64,000 nucleotides of DNA from Rhizophagus clarus (Eukaryota > Glomeromycota > Glomeromycetes > Glomerales > Glomeraceae). The notes below the pieces were generated by a model. That model worked only from the letters and a program-made list of their open reading frames with translations. It had not been told where the DNA came from and searched no databases. This document shows, piece by piece, positions 33,551 to 45,544 of this stretch (its first letter is position 1; each line of letters opens with the position of its first letter). The position numbers and the translations under genes were made by a program. The DNA lies in assembly GCA_015698045.1 (NCBI GenBank), contig BLAL01000011.1, positions 1,986,501 to 2,050,500 on the forward strand, given 5' to 3'.

Positions 33551-34366
33551 AAGACAAATATAATATTTTTAAGAAGAAAGACGTGTATTTTTGAAAAATA
33601 AACAAAAAAAAAATCGCGCATTAATAAACCGAATTTTAGCTATTTTTAGATATCACATGCATGTAATCAAAGCAATTTTTATTACATCATGTATGAGGAT
33701 CAATGTAATTTTATTGGTTAATTTTAACCAAAATTTTAGTCATTTCTTCATTACACAAAATATTTGCTATGTCCACTAGTGAAAACGAGACCGCAGAAGA
33801 CATTTATGAATTTTTAAAAAAAAATGAAATTTCAGTTGTTATTTTAATGATTTAAAGATTATTTACGTTAACGCTAAAATAAGAAATTATAAAATCAACA
33901 ATTTCTCTAATAATTATTAAATTACTATGCTATCTTAGTAATAAACTTGATTATTAGTTATTTATTAAAATTTTTTAATCCAAGAGCGAAAATGAATATA
34001 TATAAATCAACCTTGTCATTTCCTTCGGCAAGACCTATTAAGTGTTCAAAAAGTCTGATTGGATTTTCGCGTGCGAGTTATCAAATGATTAGGTAATACA
34101 AACTTATTTAGGATGTGATACATGATTTCCTTTATTTGCGAGATCGGTTGATTATATTGAAACACTTTTCGCACTTATTAGCATTTATATTATCAATTAA
34201 AAGTATCAACTTATATTTGAAGATAAGAAATTTATTATAAGTTTATTTATAATTTTGAATTTTTCATAGATAGATTGCTATTTGATAATTAATTAATTGG
34301 TTAGGATTCGTCAGGTACTTTAATAAAGAATTATATATAATTTGATAATAGACTTTAATAACAAAC
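33551..34366. other. AT-rich spacer
   Basis: No supported gene. A short frame at 33769-33855 begins MSTSENETAEDIYEFLKKNE and could be a stray first exon, but nothing follows it. Confidence 0.45.
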
Positions 34367-34888
34367 CTAATTCCTTTTCTTTCTCAATCCAATACGTCTT
34401 GTTAACTCTTGATCCATTTTCAAAGCCCTGATTCTGGCATCCTTTTGATTTATATTTAATATTGCTTCGTTCCTTTCAAAAAAAAACTGAACTTTTTCCT
34501 TTTCCAAGGCTTTTACCTTCTCTTCTAGTTGATTGATTCTTTTCAACATAACCTGCAGAGGGAAGAGATTAAAGAGGAATAGCAGAAGGTGGGGTCAGTT
34601 ATGATCAACTCACCCAGCAGGAGAGCCACGTTAAAGCAAAGGCTAGGCACCCGACAGTCTAACAATTCAGGTACTTCACAGGACCATTAAGAACATCAAC
34701 CTGAGAGGCGAGTTCACAGTAGCCATTTTAGAAGCTTAAACCCAGGCCAGACTATGTACGGAAAGCCGTGGTATTCACCCACCTATTTCATAAATTCCCT
34801 TTCGCTTCTTTTTCAATATTTTTGTTCTGAAACGATGTACCGATTTTGCCTTTGCGGCCTGTGATTTGTGAGGCTTGCGACGGCTCAT
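34367..34888 (-). CDS. Possible small basic/coiled-coil gene of the 13-kb element
   Basis: Two coding-like blocks are seen. Block 34888-34775 starts MSRRKPHKSQAAKAK and is Lys/Arg-rich. Block 34552-34367 encodes a heptad-like coiled coil (INQLEEKVKALEKEKVQF) preceded by a strong acceptor (pyrimidine tract then CTGCAG). A GTGGGT donor follows the first block, but the simple join does not keep phase, so an extra exon or two separate genes is likely. The 34.56-34.78 kb interval is less AT-rich than its surroundings. Function is unknown. Confidence 0.25.
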
Positions 34889-35539
34889 ATTTCTGTATAA
34901 GATATAATAAAGAAGATAAATAATTGTAGTCGATACTTCAGAAAATAAATCATGACTCATAATCTCTGCATGCAGAGAAATGCAAACCTATAAGAGAGGA
35001 GAGGAAAAGTGGAAACAGTTTTAAGAAAAGGAGGAATATTTATATGAAACAGGCCTGATACGTCAACATGAAGAAAGGAACCTTTTATGAATCCATTTCA
35101 CAAAGATATAAAATATATTTGACTAAAGGATTATACCAGGAAAAGCTTTTTCTTTCATCATAGGAATGGAAAACATACTAAATTGGAAATTTTAAATGTG
35201 CTAGAGAAAATCGATGATAGAAAATGACATAATTTAATGTGTAGAATTCAATAATGTTTAAGGGGCAAGTTCACTGAGTTGGTCACATAAGTACAATTAA
35301 ATTCTCATCACTTTAAAATTTTATTAATAACGAATTAACAAAGAAAACTTTATTTGTTAAATGTTGGCTTTATTGTATCAATTATTAAGGTTTTGCATTA
35401 TTTTTGTATCAAATTATTAAGTTTAGCATTATTTGATTATCGTATCAAACTATTAACAGTTAAGGTTTAGCATCAAATAAAAGAAAAAATTTTTAGAAAA
35501 ATTTCATAGGTGAAAAAAGGAAAAAAATTTTGTACTTAC

Positions 35540-36296
35540 CATTATTGATAGTATCATTATTATCCACGGTATTCTGGCTATTGTTGTTGCTTCCGGCTAT
35601 AAATTGATTAAGAAAATCAATAAAAAAATCTATAACTTGATTAAATTTTTTTTATGATTTACATACATCTTCTATTCCTTCGATTTCTTCGATTTCGAGT
35701 CCAGCTAACTCTGATTGAAGCTTGTACAAATTGATCATCTAGAAACATATTAAATAATATTGGAATACATAATTCTAAATAAATATAAAGCAATTAGAAT
35801 TCTTACCCGGTCTTTTCCAGAAGCGGGTGTTCATTATGTCGAAGAACACCGCTTCTAGGCGACTCCTCACGCCTTTAGGGTCATTGGCAATGACCAATAA
35901 TTGATCCTAAAATATTTTAAAGTCATTAATATTACACAAATTTTTATTTATTAATATTTAACTCACATGATAGTTAGTAACAAGCCCATTGAACTTCGTC
36001 TGGCATTGTTGTCCTGTATAGTTACATCCACAAGTATTATTAACATTTTCTGCTACTGATCTCCAAAATTTTTTTCTGCTGCGCCCTGGAATTTGGTAAT
36101 AATATTCGTAATTTCGTAACCTCTGCTGCTCAATGAGCGTAGCAGTTTGTTCATCTGTCTATTCTACCTGGTCGGTGGAGGTGCTACGAGGAGAAGTAGA
36201 ATTAGATAAAGATTCGGCGTTATCAGTACGATGTTGAGATGAGGTTGAAGAATCGCGAGAGGTTGATGATGTTGTATTTGTGTTATTTGAAGACAT
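35540..36296 (-). pseudogene. Third trihelix/Myb-SANT-like accessory gene (13-kb element)
   Basis: Exons 36296-35967, 35906-35807, 35738-35667 and 35596-35540 keep phase with GT/AG junctions; later exons were not found. After a Ser/Thr-rich start the protein has TDEQTATLIEQQRLRN, GRSRKKFWRSVAEN, YTGQQCQTKFNGLVTNYH, the 100-nt exon with GVRSRLEAVFFDIMNTRFWKRP, and then RNRRNRRNRRC. Order, exon length and phase match the genes at 18838 and 21419. A TAG at 36161-36159 replaces the first conserved Trp (TGG in the other two). The gene may therefore be dead, or a later start may be used. It lies in the same element as a Tnp2-like transposase. Confidence 0.6.
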
Positions 36297-37276
36297 TATT
36301 AGAATTTTTGAAATTTTGCGATGTTATATTTGACAAAAATTTGTTATATATGAGTGAATATAAGACAAGAAATATATAATTAAAAAATTAAAAAATGTGA
36401 GAAAGTTCCATTTTTTAATTATTTTTTCTAATAATTCTAATTACGCCATTTCAATCATTTTTTCTAACAATTCTAATTACGCCATTTCAATTATTTTTTT
36501 CTAACAATTAATTACGCCATTCAATTATTTTTTCTAACAATTCTGATTACGCCATTTCAATTATTTTTTCCTTTTTAAATTAAAATGATTTCATTAATTC
36601 ATAATATTACATCATAAATTCATAGAATTTTGAAAATTAATTCCGTCTCTTGTCCATTAAAAGTGATTAAAATGTCAATTTTCTATTGTTTCCCATTGTA
36701 CAAAAAAAAAATTAGCCATTAAAAGTGATTAAAAATTTTACGTAAAAAATTAACTTTATTTACTCATAATATTTTACCACATCTTTTACGATATTTTCTA
36801 ATGCGAAAAAAAAAATTTGATTTATTTTACTTTTTGTGATTGATTTAATGTGTTAATTTTCGAACGTTTAAAAGGAATTAATAAATATTGAGCGCGTTGA
36901 ACGAGGATTATGCTTATATAATACGTGAGACATTCTAAACTTAAACCTTCTAGAATTATACTTATTAAGATGAAATACATGATTATCACTTAGTTTGAAA
37001 ATGGAAATCAAATATGGGACATACTACAATTCGTAACACCGAAATTACAAGTCCAGCAAAAAACTTACAATGTATGACTATTAACATGCGTATTTTATTT
37101 ATATGACCATATTTATTGATTTAATTGAAAAAATTAGTGAATATTAAAATATTTTTAAATTTTATAGCGCAAAAATCATTTATTGATGATTAATTAAAGA
37201 GCGCTACTAAATCTATAATTTAATTTTATTAATATTTATGAATAAAGATGTAATGTGTTAAATAAAAATGACTTAC
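36297..37276. other. AT-rich spacer with short direct repeats
   Basis: At 36420-36570 the motif TTTTTCTAACAATTCTAATTACGCCATTTCAA is repeated four times. No gene. Confidence 0.6.
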
Positions 37277-37309
37277 ATGTTCCAAAGAATTTACTATCCT
37301 GTTGCCACT

Positions 37310-38714
37310 TCAAGAGGGAACAATTATATCCTTCGTAATACTATCCAAGTTCTTAACGGCAGATAGATCTTTGCCATTCCAAGAAACCTTGAAGGTTTCT
37401 CTTATAAAATCTATTAACGTATCGAAGCTACCAATCTTTTTCATTTCAGAGAGATTTACAGCAGCGAGCTGTCGATTCAAGAGTTTTTGAACAAAATGTT
37501 CATCAACATAGTCTTTTACTTCTTTATTTGACAGGCTACCAGTGATCGCTCTACAGTTAATTATTTTTTATTAATATAACAATAAACTCATTAGATATAA
37601 GATATATGGGGTCTTTGCAATAGAAAGGTACGAAACTCAAAAAAAATTTTAAATTTATTTTATATGCTAATTATGTTTTTTATACTAAAATAAGTGTAAA
37701 TTTAATATTAATTAAATTTTTATTTTTTTTTGAGTTTTGTACCTTTCTATTGCAAAGACCCCATATTATCAAACAATAAAATAAAATATACCTATTTTTT
37801 CTAATATTTTTATATTCATTTATCTCATGTTCAATATTTTGATTAAGTTTATTACAGTAGTCAGCAAAGGCTTGACGAGTTTTCTCTAAGAAATTTTTTC
37901 CTTCTGTACTGTAAATTTGAACCTTGAAAATTTTTTTAATTAATTCATCAAATGTCTCCCCACGCAGGTTGCGGGTACGAAGAAAGAGACATTTGATGGA
38001 CTTGTCCCAAAGATGAGCATTATCCTAAAATATTAAAAGATATGTTATTTACTTTAAAGAATTGGGTACAAAATAAATATATTTAGCACTAACATCAGCA
38101 CTAGACATTGAAGACGTCGAGCCAGAACTGGAATCCATTTCTAACATTTTATTTGCTAGATGAAGAATATGTGGATGGGCGACGAGAAAATTGCATATTT
38201 CTAAATTACTTTTAAACCCAACAGGAATAGGTTCATTCAAATTTACGAGTTTATCATCTGTCATATTCATTTTATCTCTATCATGATCATCACTATCGTT
38301 ATCTGAACTACCACTTTTCTCTTCTTTGCGATCTTCTCTTTCTTTTTCATCTTCCCTTCCATCATCTTTTTCTTTTCCATCATCATCTTCTCTTTCATCA
38401 TTATTTCTTCGGTTAGAAGCTAAACCTATTATTTAGTAGTATATCATTTAATTAAAGATTAAATATATTATTAAATATTAAGGCCATACACATATATGAT
38501 ATGTATATAATATTTACCTGAAATGAATTGATTAACATCGTTAATATTGGTCTCCCTCCTTTTCTTCACTTTTTGACTTAGACTTTGATTTTTCAAAATC
38601 AGTACTATTATACATATTTTCAGTAGCCTTTTATTCTCAAAGTAAAATTTATTATAATTATATTTTATAAAGTTACATACCTGCTGTCTCTTGATTTGCC
38701 TTACATTTGGACAT
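37310..38714 (-). CDS. Accessory gene of unknown function in the 13-kb element
   Basis: The start MSKCKANQETA (ATG 38714) is followed by an uncertain second exon. Later blocks in phase are ISG joined to an acidic Asp/Glu/Lys-rich stretch (to about 38090, including IPVGFKSNLEICNFLVAHPH), a block at about 38022-37790 (NAHLWDKSIKCLFLRTRNL, GETFDELIKKIFKVQIYS, FLEKTRQAFADYCNKL), and a block from about 37553 (EVKDYVDEHFVQKLLNRQL, FIRETFKVSWNGKDL) to TGA 37312-37310. The frame stays open past the TGA to a consensus GTAAGT donor after 37277, so the TGA may be a C-to-T lesion in an Arg codon. No known domain is recognised. Confidence 0.45.
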
Positions 38715-38734
38715 AGCAAAAAATAAAGATACAA

Positions 38735-39905
38735 GATACAAAAATTCTGAGATACAAAAATTCGAACAAAGTAAAATATAAATAAGAGACCTCATCCCAA
38801 TTCCCAAACCCCCGAGCTGACCTTGCATTTCCAAATTTATACGGTATATGTTGAGATTATACTATATTGATGTTTATTTCGTGACAATCTTACAAGGGGA
38901 GACGATTTGTTTAGAATTGAAAATAGAATTGATTTGAATTATACAAAAATTTAAATTTTAATTATTTAACATATTGACATATTTACATAACGAAAGGAAA
39001 TTTAGATTTAACGAAAGGAAAATTTAGATTTACTTATTTAACGAAAGGAAATTTTTATTTGTAAGTTGCTAAAGTATTTGTTTATGAACAAATAGGACTA
39101 TTGTTACATCATTCAATAAGAATCTGCAAATGTTTATCTAAGATAAATTTGCACTTGCTTTTTTGATTAAGCGCAGTAAACATAACCTTTTACAGCCATA
39201 ATTGCTGATATAATACATACTATTGTACAAAATACAAATAAATATTAGTGAGATTATTTAATTAACAGACCTTGCTTTAGTTAGGTTTGGAGATAATGCT
39301 TGAATCTTGATCGATTGATAATAACAAATAATGAATAAATGCACTTTGAATATAAATAAGAGCCATGTTTCAAATAATAATGCGAAGTATGTAATTAAAT
39401 GATTATATTGTATTGTTTAGTTTATTATTATTATATTGTAAATCTTGACATTTTTATATTGATGATAAAATAATAACGTAAAGCGTGAATATAAGAAAAA
39501 AACTTTTTACATAATATGTGGTAAACGTCTCTAGCTTATGTAAATATGGCTCTAAGGCAATCCTCGTGTCAATGTCTTGACAGTAACATCACACAGGTTA
39601 AGAACGTAATATTTGCGGCTCTAAATGATACAAGAGTGTGATTGAATCTAAAATTCCATTTTCTGGCACATGTTTATTGATCATCTAATCAACAATTAAT
39701 CTATATTCGGATAGTTCAACAGTGTACCGTATCGAACATTGACCTCTCATACTGATTTCATGAAAGAATTCTTCTATATATTAGTAAAACTTCGGTAATT
39801 TATTTTTTTTTTTTTTTGTATGTTTAGTGAAATTACAGCCTAGATTAGATTATCTTTTTTTTCTCTAATCAGATTAGATTACTATAATTATATCAAAGTA
39901 CCATA
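38735..39905. other. Spacer upstream of the transposase
   Basis: AT-rich, with a few short duplications such as AACGAAAGGAAA (38990-39050). No gene is supported. Confidence 0.55.
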
Positions 39906-39909
39906 AATT

Positions 39910-42900
39910 TTGTTAAAAATCAACAATTCTACAAAACTATTTACGTCTTATTTAGTTATAAGAAAGAGATATATTCACTCCACCGGCAGTTCTGTAAAAC
40001 CATTTCAAATTTGCAATCGGTTTTCTCATACTAGTCGTAATGAGACAATAGCAAATTCAACTGAAGATAACAATGAAATGTTATCTGAAGACATCGATAT
40101 GGAGGACATTAATAGAAATGACAATGAATCAATATATTTTCAGCATTATGATAATGATATAGATTTGAGGGATAATGTAATTGACGAATCATCAGATGAA
40201 GATGGTGATGATGATGACGAAGAGGAAGATTATAACGAAGAGGAAGATTATTTCAATGAGGAAGGTGAAGAAGAGGAAGGTCACAATGACAATGAGGAAG
40301 AGGAAAGTCACAATGACTACAACGATGAAAAAGAAGAGGAAGGTAACAACAACGAGAACAACGACATACATCAAATTATTGAAGCTTTAGATAAAGACGA
40401 AATACCATCCTGTGATGGTGAATTTTCACCTTACTTCAATGATTATACAACTACTGCTCTATTCTGTTGGCTCCAGAAATACAATATTTCTACAAAAGCA
40501 TATAAAGATCTTGCTAACATCATTCACAATCCTCAATTTGAGCCCACTCATGTAGTAAAAAATATCAGAAGATTCCAATCTTGGAGAAAACGTCTTCCTT
40601 TACTACCAATAATAACAAAGCCTATTAAAATTTCATCAAAAAAAACTCCGTTAACTTCACGAGGTTCAAAACTTTCGTACCAACTCTCAATTAGCAAAAT
40701 TATATGGCGTGTTCTCAACAATCCGATGCTGATGAGACATATGTATTTTGGACCAGGCATTGATTCTGAAACAAAATAGGAATTTTGGCATGGAATTCTA
40801 TGGGGAGAATCTCCACTTTTTGGACAAAATGAAATAATAATATCAGAAGGTAATAAACAATATAGTTTGATATAATTATGGTATGTGTTAGCAAAATTGA
40901 TTGATTTATTTTTGATAAAATAGTAATATACTGATCTGGTGATTTTGTCTACTATAACAATAATAATGGTCATCGAAGACTTGAAAGATTAAGAGCAATT
41001 TTGAAAAATGATAATGATGATTATCAGTTACGAATTCAAAAAATTCTGAATTATGATGACTTACCTGAAAATTTAAAAGGATTATCAAGACAATGTCGTT
41101 CTCTTGTTGAGGAAGTTTGGTTAGTAGACGAACCATTTCCAATTATCATGATCTCTCAAATTCTAGAAAAAGTGACTATATTAATAACGTTTCAACACCA
41201 AAACATTCCCGAAGATTCATTGCATATTACCGAAGTAATTTATAAATGTAATGACCGTTGGCACATTCGTGATGTGAAACTTTTATACCAACATCCTTCT
41301 GATTACATTTCTATCAGAGATCCACCATCATCTATGCCAGTTTATAAACTGTTTTTAGATCTTTATTATGACGATTTTGGTACGTTTAGAAATGTGTATC
41401 ATTCTTTAGGTGGTGTCTATGTACAGTTTGACAACATGCCAACACATCAAAGAAAACTTATCAAAAACCATTTTGTTCTTGGGTTTGTTCCATTTGGTGG
41501 CAATTTTGACGAATTTATGCTACCATTTGTTTCAGAAATGAAAGAACTTGAAAAAGGTAAGATAATAACTGTTCAAGGACAAAATACATGGGTAATTGCT
41601 GGTTTGGGCGTTGTTACGGCAGATTTACCTCAAGGTAATGACTTGGCAGGAGTACTAAGGTATTTCGACTTAATTAATAATTTAATAATATAACTTGAAA
41701 CAATTTAATGATATAATTTGTAACAACTATTGAAATTTTTTAAAAATAATTTAGGCATAATGCAAATAAAAGTTGTCGTACCTGTACAATTAAAAAGGAA
41801 TTATGGAGTTCTTATAATCAGAATACTGTGACAACATTACGTTACCATCATATTACAAATGAAGAAATTTTAGAAATTTCTCAGGAATCGGTAACATCAA
41901 GAAGAGACCAACTTTGTACAAAGTATGGTTTAAGACAATTGCCTAGTATTTTAGATAAATTAAAAAGGGAAAGGCATCTACAAGCGCCGCAGGATATTTA
42001 TCACTCCACCGCGGGAAAGATTAGGCGACTGCTAAAGTTAACCTGTGAATTATTTTCATGAGAAGGAGAAGATGATTTCATTAAAATTTGGAAAAATTTT
42101 AAAATTCCAAAAAAGTGGGGTAATTTACCAAATCTGATCTCTCATCATAATAGTTTTATGATGTCTGATCTTCTCAGACTAGCTATGATTATGCCATTCT
42201 TGCTAAATCGGTTTCTAAAGGAATCAAGTCTTAAGCATAATGAAGCAGTTGCTATTCAACAAAGGATTGATGCACTTCGAATTAATTTAGTGCCAAAAAG
42301 CATTATATCTTGTTGGGTATATGTTGCGAAAACTATGAAGACAGTTTTTAATAAAGAATTTACGTCAGATAGCTACAAGGAATTATAACAATATTTTGAA
42401 GAAGAGTTTTCAATCCTTCCAAAGGTATAGTTATGGAATTGAAATTCAAAAAGTGTGGAATAATTTAAATATGATTCTAACAATAATATTCTTTTTATAT
42501 GTTAGGTTTTTGCAAATTTTGTTAATTTACCAAATATACATGTTAATATGCATCTTCTGATGCATGCTAAAACCTTTGGAATACTTACTAATACCCAGGT
42601 TGGTATAAAAGAGATGGTACATCGTATTTTTAAGGGAATGGTACCGAAGATGAATTGCAAAAACATAGACTTGGATTTATTAAAGCGTTATAATACTATA
42701 TTTGCAATTCGACATTTAGTAGATGGTGGTATTGATCCAAGATTTAATAGGCCTTGTACTGGGTTCACAAATCTTGGTCAATTATTTTTGAACTGGTACG
42801 TTACAGAAGATAAATATTCAATTGAAGAACAAGCTCAGAATGATGATGCAGAAGGTAAAATTAAATTGTATATTATATATTATATCATATATGCATACAT

Positions 42901-43498
42901 AATATTTACTAATTTTAATTTAGTTACATCCCCAGTAAATTTTATCTCGAACATTTCCTTAAAAAAAAAAATGCCAAAGGAGGATCGGAATAACCTTCTG
43001 TTTACTCTGCAGCATGGTTTTAAAACTGAACTGTTTTTATCTTATGTAAATATGAAGTTCGAGGCGGCTCTTATAAATTCTTCAACTAGCTGGTACAAAT
43101 TAGCATCATATACCATTGAAGAAAAAAATAGTGTCCTTTCAAAAATCCACTTACATCTTGGTGATTTTGTCACAATTTATGAAGAAGATCATGAAGAATC
43201 TTATGCAATCATCAAAGAGATTTTTCGCCATAAGGGTAATAATGACAAATATTATGCCTTTATTGTTGTGGATTGGTTTGAAGATACTGGGATTGAACAT
43301 TCACTGTTGAAATGTCCACTTTATCACCTTCAAGCAACAGGGAATAAATGGAGGCGCATTTTTCCAATTACTGTAATAGATAATGTGCAAAAAGTACATT
43401 TTATTCATAATTGTAATTTAGGAGGATGCCAAGGATCTGATCATGATACCACGAACAGAATTTGGATAAAAAATAGTTTTTATTTTACAGCTATATGA
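39910..43498 (+). pseudogene. Tnp2-like DDE transposase of the 13-kb element, broken
   Basis: The order is: acidic N-terminal region (to about 40370), then YTTTALFCWLQKYNISTKAY, ARRHMYFGPG-like MLMRHMYFGPGID, SGDFVYYN, VYHSLGGVYVQFDNMP, KNHFVLGFVPFGGNFDEF, VTADLPQGNDLAGVLR, and a C-terminal exon (42963-43498) with HLGDFVTIYEED. The sequence between IYVQ..NMP and PQGNDLAG corresponds to the catalytic block of Tnp2/CACTA-type transposases, a distant resemblance. Exons are roughly 39910-40846, 40921-41659, 41755-42426, 42507-42856 and about 42924-43498. In-frame TAG (about 40777), TGA (before SGDFV), TGA (about 42059) and TAA (about 42386) stand where Gln or Arg fits. The start is uncertain because the frame is open upstream of the first ATG. 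Confidence 0.6.
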
Positions 43499-43879
43499 TT
43501 AATTAAAATTACTGAAAGATTGTTATATTTTACAATAATTACAAATAATTAATTAATTTTATCCAATAAAAATCTAGTTCTAATATCATATATATTTTAA
43601 ACAATGAGTAAGAGATTGTCAAGATTGTCATACCTAGTGAAGTAAGTGTCTGAGCCGATTAGGAAATTTTGTCAAGAAGAATTCAGTTTTTTTATTTGCT
43701 ATTGGTGATGTTATGATCATCGCATGTTAGAAAAAAAGAAGTGGCACACAAGTATATAGTCTTATGTAAAAATTTAACAGGTTTTTTATTTTAACAGGTT
43801 TTCTTAATACTTTATATCATCTCAGTTGAAATTAAATTTTAAATTAAATTTTAATTAAATTACAAATTAATAAAATATA

Positions 43880-44510
43880 TATAAAAACATTTAAAATTTA
43901 GTATTGAATTTATTAATATTAATTAATATGATATTGATTTGATATTTTATTTATTTCACATTTTTTTAAAAATTAATTATTGCTTTTAATGAAAAAATGA
44001 TATAGATTCGTTATATTAACAATATCAAATTAATATTGATTTGATATTTATAAGATGATGTTTTTACGATGTCATATTGATACTGAATACATGTCGATAC
44101 GATATCATATCTATATCGTATTTGTTTCACATTTTTATTGAAGTTTAACTATATCAAAATGATGTCGATTCGTTAAATATTCAATATTGAATTAATGTCG
44201 ATTTGATATTTATAAGATGATGTTTTTACGATGTCGTATTGATACTGAATACATGTTGATACGATATCATATCGATAACGTATTTGTTCACATTTTTTTA
44301 AAAAAATTATCGTTGTTATAACAATATTAGTATGATATCGATTCGATATTTCTTTAAGTAAATATCTTTACGATATCATTTTGATATATCGAATAAATAA
44401 TGTACTAATATCATTGCGATATCATAATGATATCATTTGCAAATTGATATCATTACGATGTATATTTAATATTATTACTATATCAATTTATCATCGTTTA
44501 GAATTTTTAA
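43880..44510. repeat. Right subterminal repeats of the 13-kb element
   Basis: Repeated ACGATATCATATCGATA, GATATTGATTTGATATTT and GATGTTTTTACGATGTC(A/G)TATTGATACTGAATACATG (two close copies). Same vocabulary as the blocks at 31.3 and 28.3 kb. Confidence 0.75.
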
Positions 44511-44529
44511 GTTTCTGTAAAGTAGGCGG

Positions 44530-44872
44530 TGCCACTTGTAATCTGTTGAAAATTTTCTTCTAATAATTGTAGAACATGTTGTTCAAATTGTATACACCAC
44601 GATGCTATTCGGGCATCTGTTATTTTTATCGCAGGGGTAGTAGGTTGTGGTAAAGATACTGGTTGTTTGTTTTTATTTTTCTTCTGTTTCTTTTTCCCTT
44701 TTTTCTTGGATTGAACTTTGGTCCAACTGCGCTGGAAAGGAGGGGGCTCATCACCTTCTCTATAAACTGAATAAGAAACAATAGAAGACAACTCTTCAGC
44801 TTCAGAAGAAGAGTCGGTATCAGTAGGAAGAAGTTGTTCCTTCATAAAATATTTGTTTTGGCTCAACTCCAT
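44530..44872 (-). pseudogene. LINE-type ORF1, 5' part cut by the 13-kb element
   Basis: The ATG at 44872 opens MELSQNKYFMKEQLLP, an acidic Ser-rich segment, a Lys-rich stretch and ARIASWCIQFEQHVLQLLEENF. The listed frame runs a few codons into the transposon end. Joining ITSG here to KRLIKTFGAAAEPVKYKAI at 31.3 kb restores the reading phase. This is the N-terminal half of the ORF1 pseudogene described at 30018-31311. Confidence 0.5.
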
Positions 44873-44879
44873 AACATCG

Positions 44880-45205
44880 TTATTAAATAAAAATAAAAAA
44901 AAAAAATTTTGTTTTAAATTTTATTGTGGTTGTGAACGGAACGGGGAAGAGTTTTGGCAGTAATTTTTGGGTTTAGTTTTATATGTAAATTATATATCAT
45001 ATATATACCAGATTTTTTAACTTATTAACTTTATACAAAATATAATTATAACATATATTAAAATTCGCTTCTATTATACAAATACTTATCTAATTTATCA
45101 CTATTTTTAAGTCTATTATACAAACTTATTCATATAACATATTGGATATTTATATAATGTCTTTATACAAATCTGGATTCCTGTATTATATGTATTCTTC
45201 GGGGT
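44880..45205. other. AT-rich spacer
   Basis: Upstream region of the split ORF1. Nothing recognisable. Confidence 0.5.
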
Positions 45206-45544
45206 CCTGTTATGATTTATACTGATAGTAATTACGCAATTTTATCAATTAACAAGTTTATTAATTCTCATAATAGATTTAATAATAAAAAATTTAATAA
45301 TTTTCTTTTTTTATACTTTATTAATATTTTAATTAAAGATAGGGATATAGATTTAATTTTAGTTAAAGTTAAAGCTCATGCCGGAGACCCTTGGAATGAA
45401 GAAGTATTAGCTATTTTTGTATTATCAATTTTTTTACAAAAACCTATTTTGCAACTTCAGAGCGTGATTTTACCACTTTGGTCAAATGAAATTGCCTTTT
45501 TCTGCTTAAGTAAAGTTGTTCAGCGAGGTCAAATCTACTTATAA
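45206..45544 (+). pseudogene. RNase H domain remnant of a LINE element
   Basis: The frame contains IYTDSNYAILSINKFINS, where the YTDS Asp is the first RNase H catalytic residue, and then LVKVKAHAGDPWNEEV, matching the KxHxGxxxNE motif of the same fold. In AM-fungal LINE elements this domain sits at the end of the reverse-transcriptase protein. Here no polymerase domain precedes it and the frame loses similarity after the NE motif. The fragment is short and surely inactive. Confidence 0.65.

Larger units (their letters stand above)
31319..44526. mobile_element. 13.2-kb DNA transposon with Tnp2-like transposase, inserted in LINE ORF1
   Basis: The two ends are imperfect inverted repeats: CCTACTTTGCTGAAACTT at 31319 and the complement of CCTACTTTACAGAAACTT ending at 44526. 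Each is followed inward by GATATC-rich subterminal repeats (31340-31960 and 43900-44500). The flanks are two parts of one LINE ORF1 reading frame on the minus strand. The flanks share ACAAGTGGCA against ACAAGGCA, a possible target duplication of 8-10 bp with a one-base loss; this is uncertain. The element carries a transposase (plus, 39910-43498) and minus-strand accessory genes at 34.4-38.7 kb. Confidence 0.6.

Noticed and set aside
33769-33855. Short frame MSTSENETAEDIYEFLKKNE
   Set aside because: Only 28 codons, no donor in phase and no following exon found.
34690-34790. 5S rRNA-like segment (GAAGCTTAA...GTACGGA...CCG..GGTATTC)
   Set aside because: Box A and box C of the internal promoter do not match and pairing of the ends is absent. 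The resemblance is too weak.
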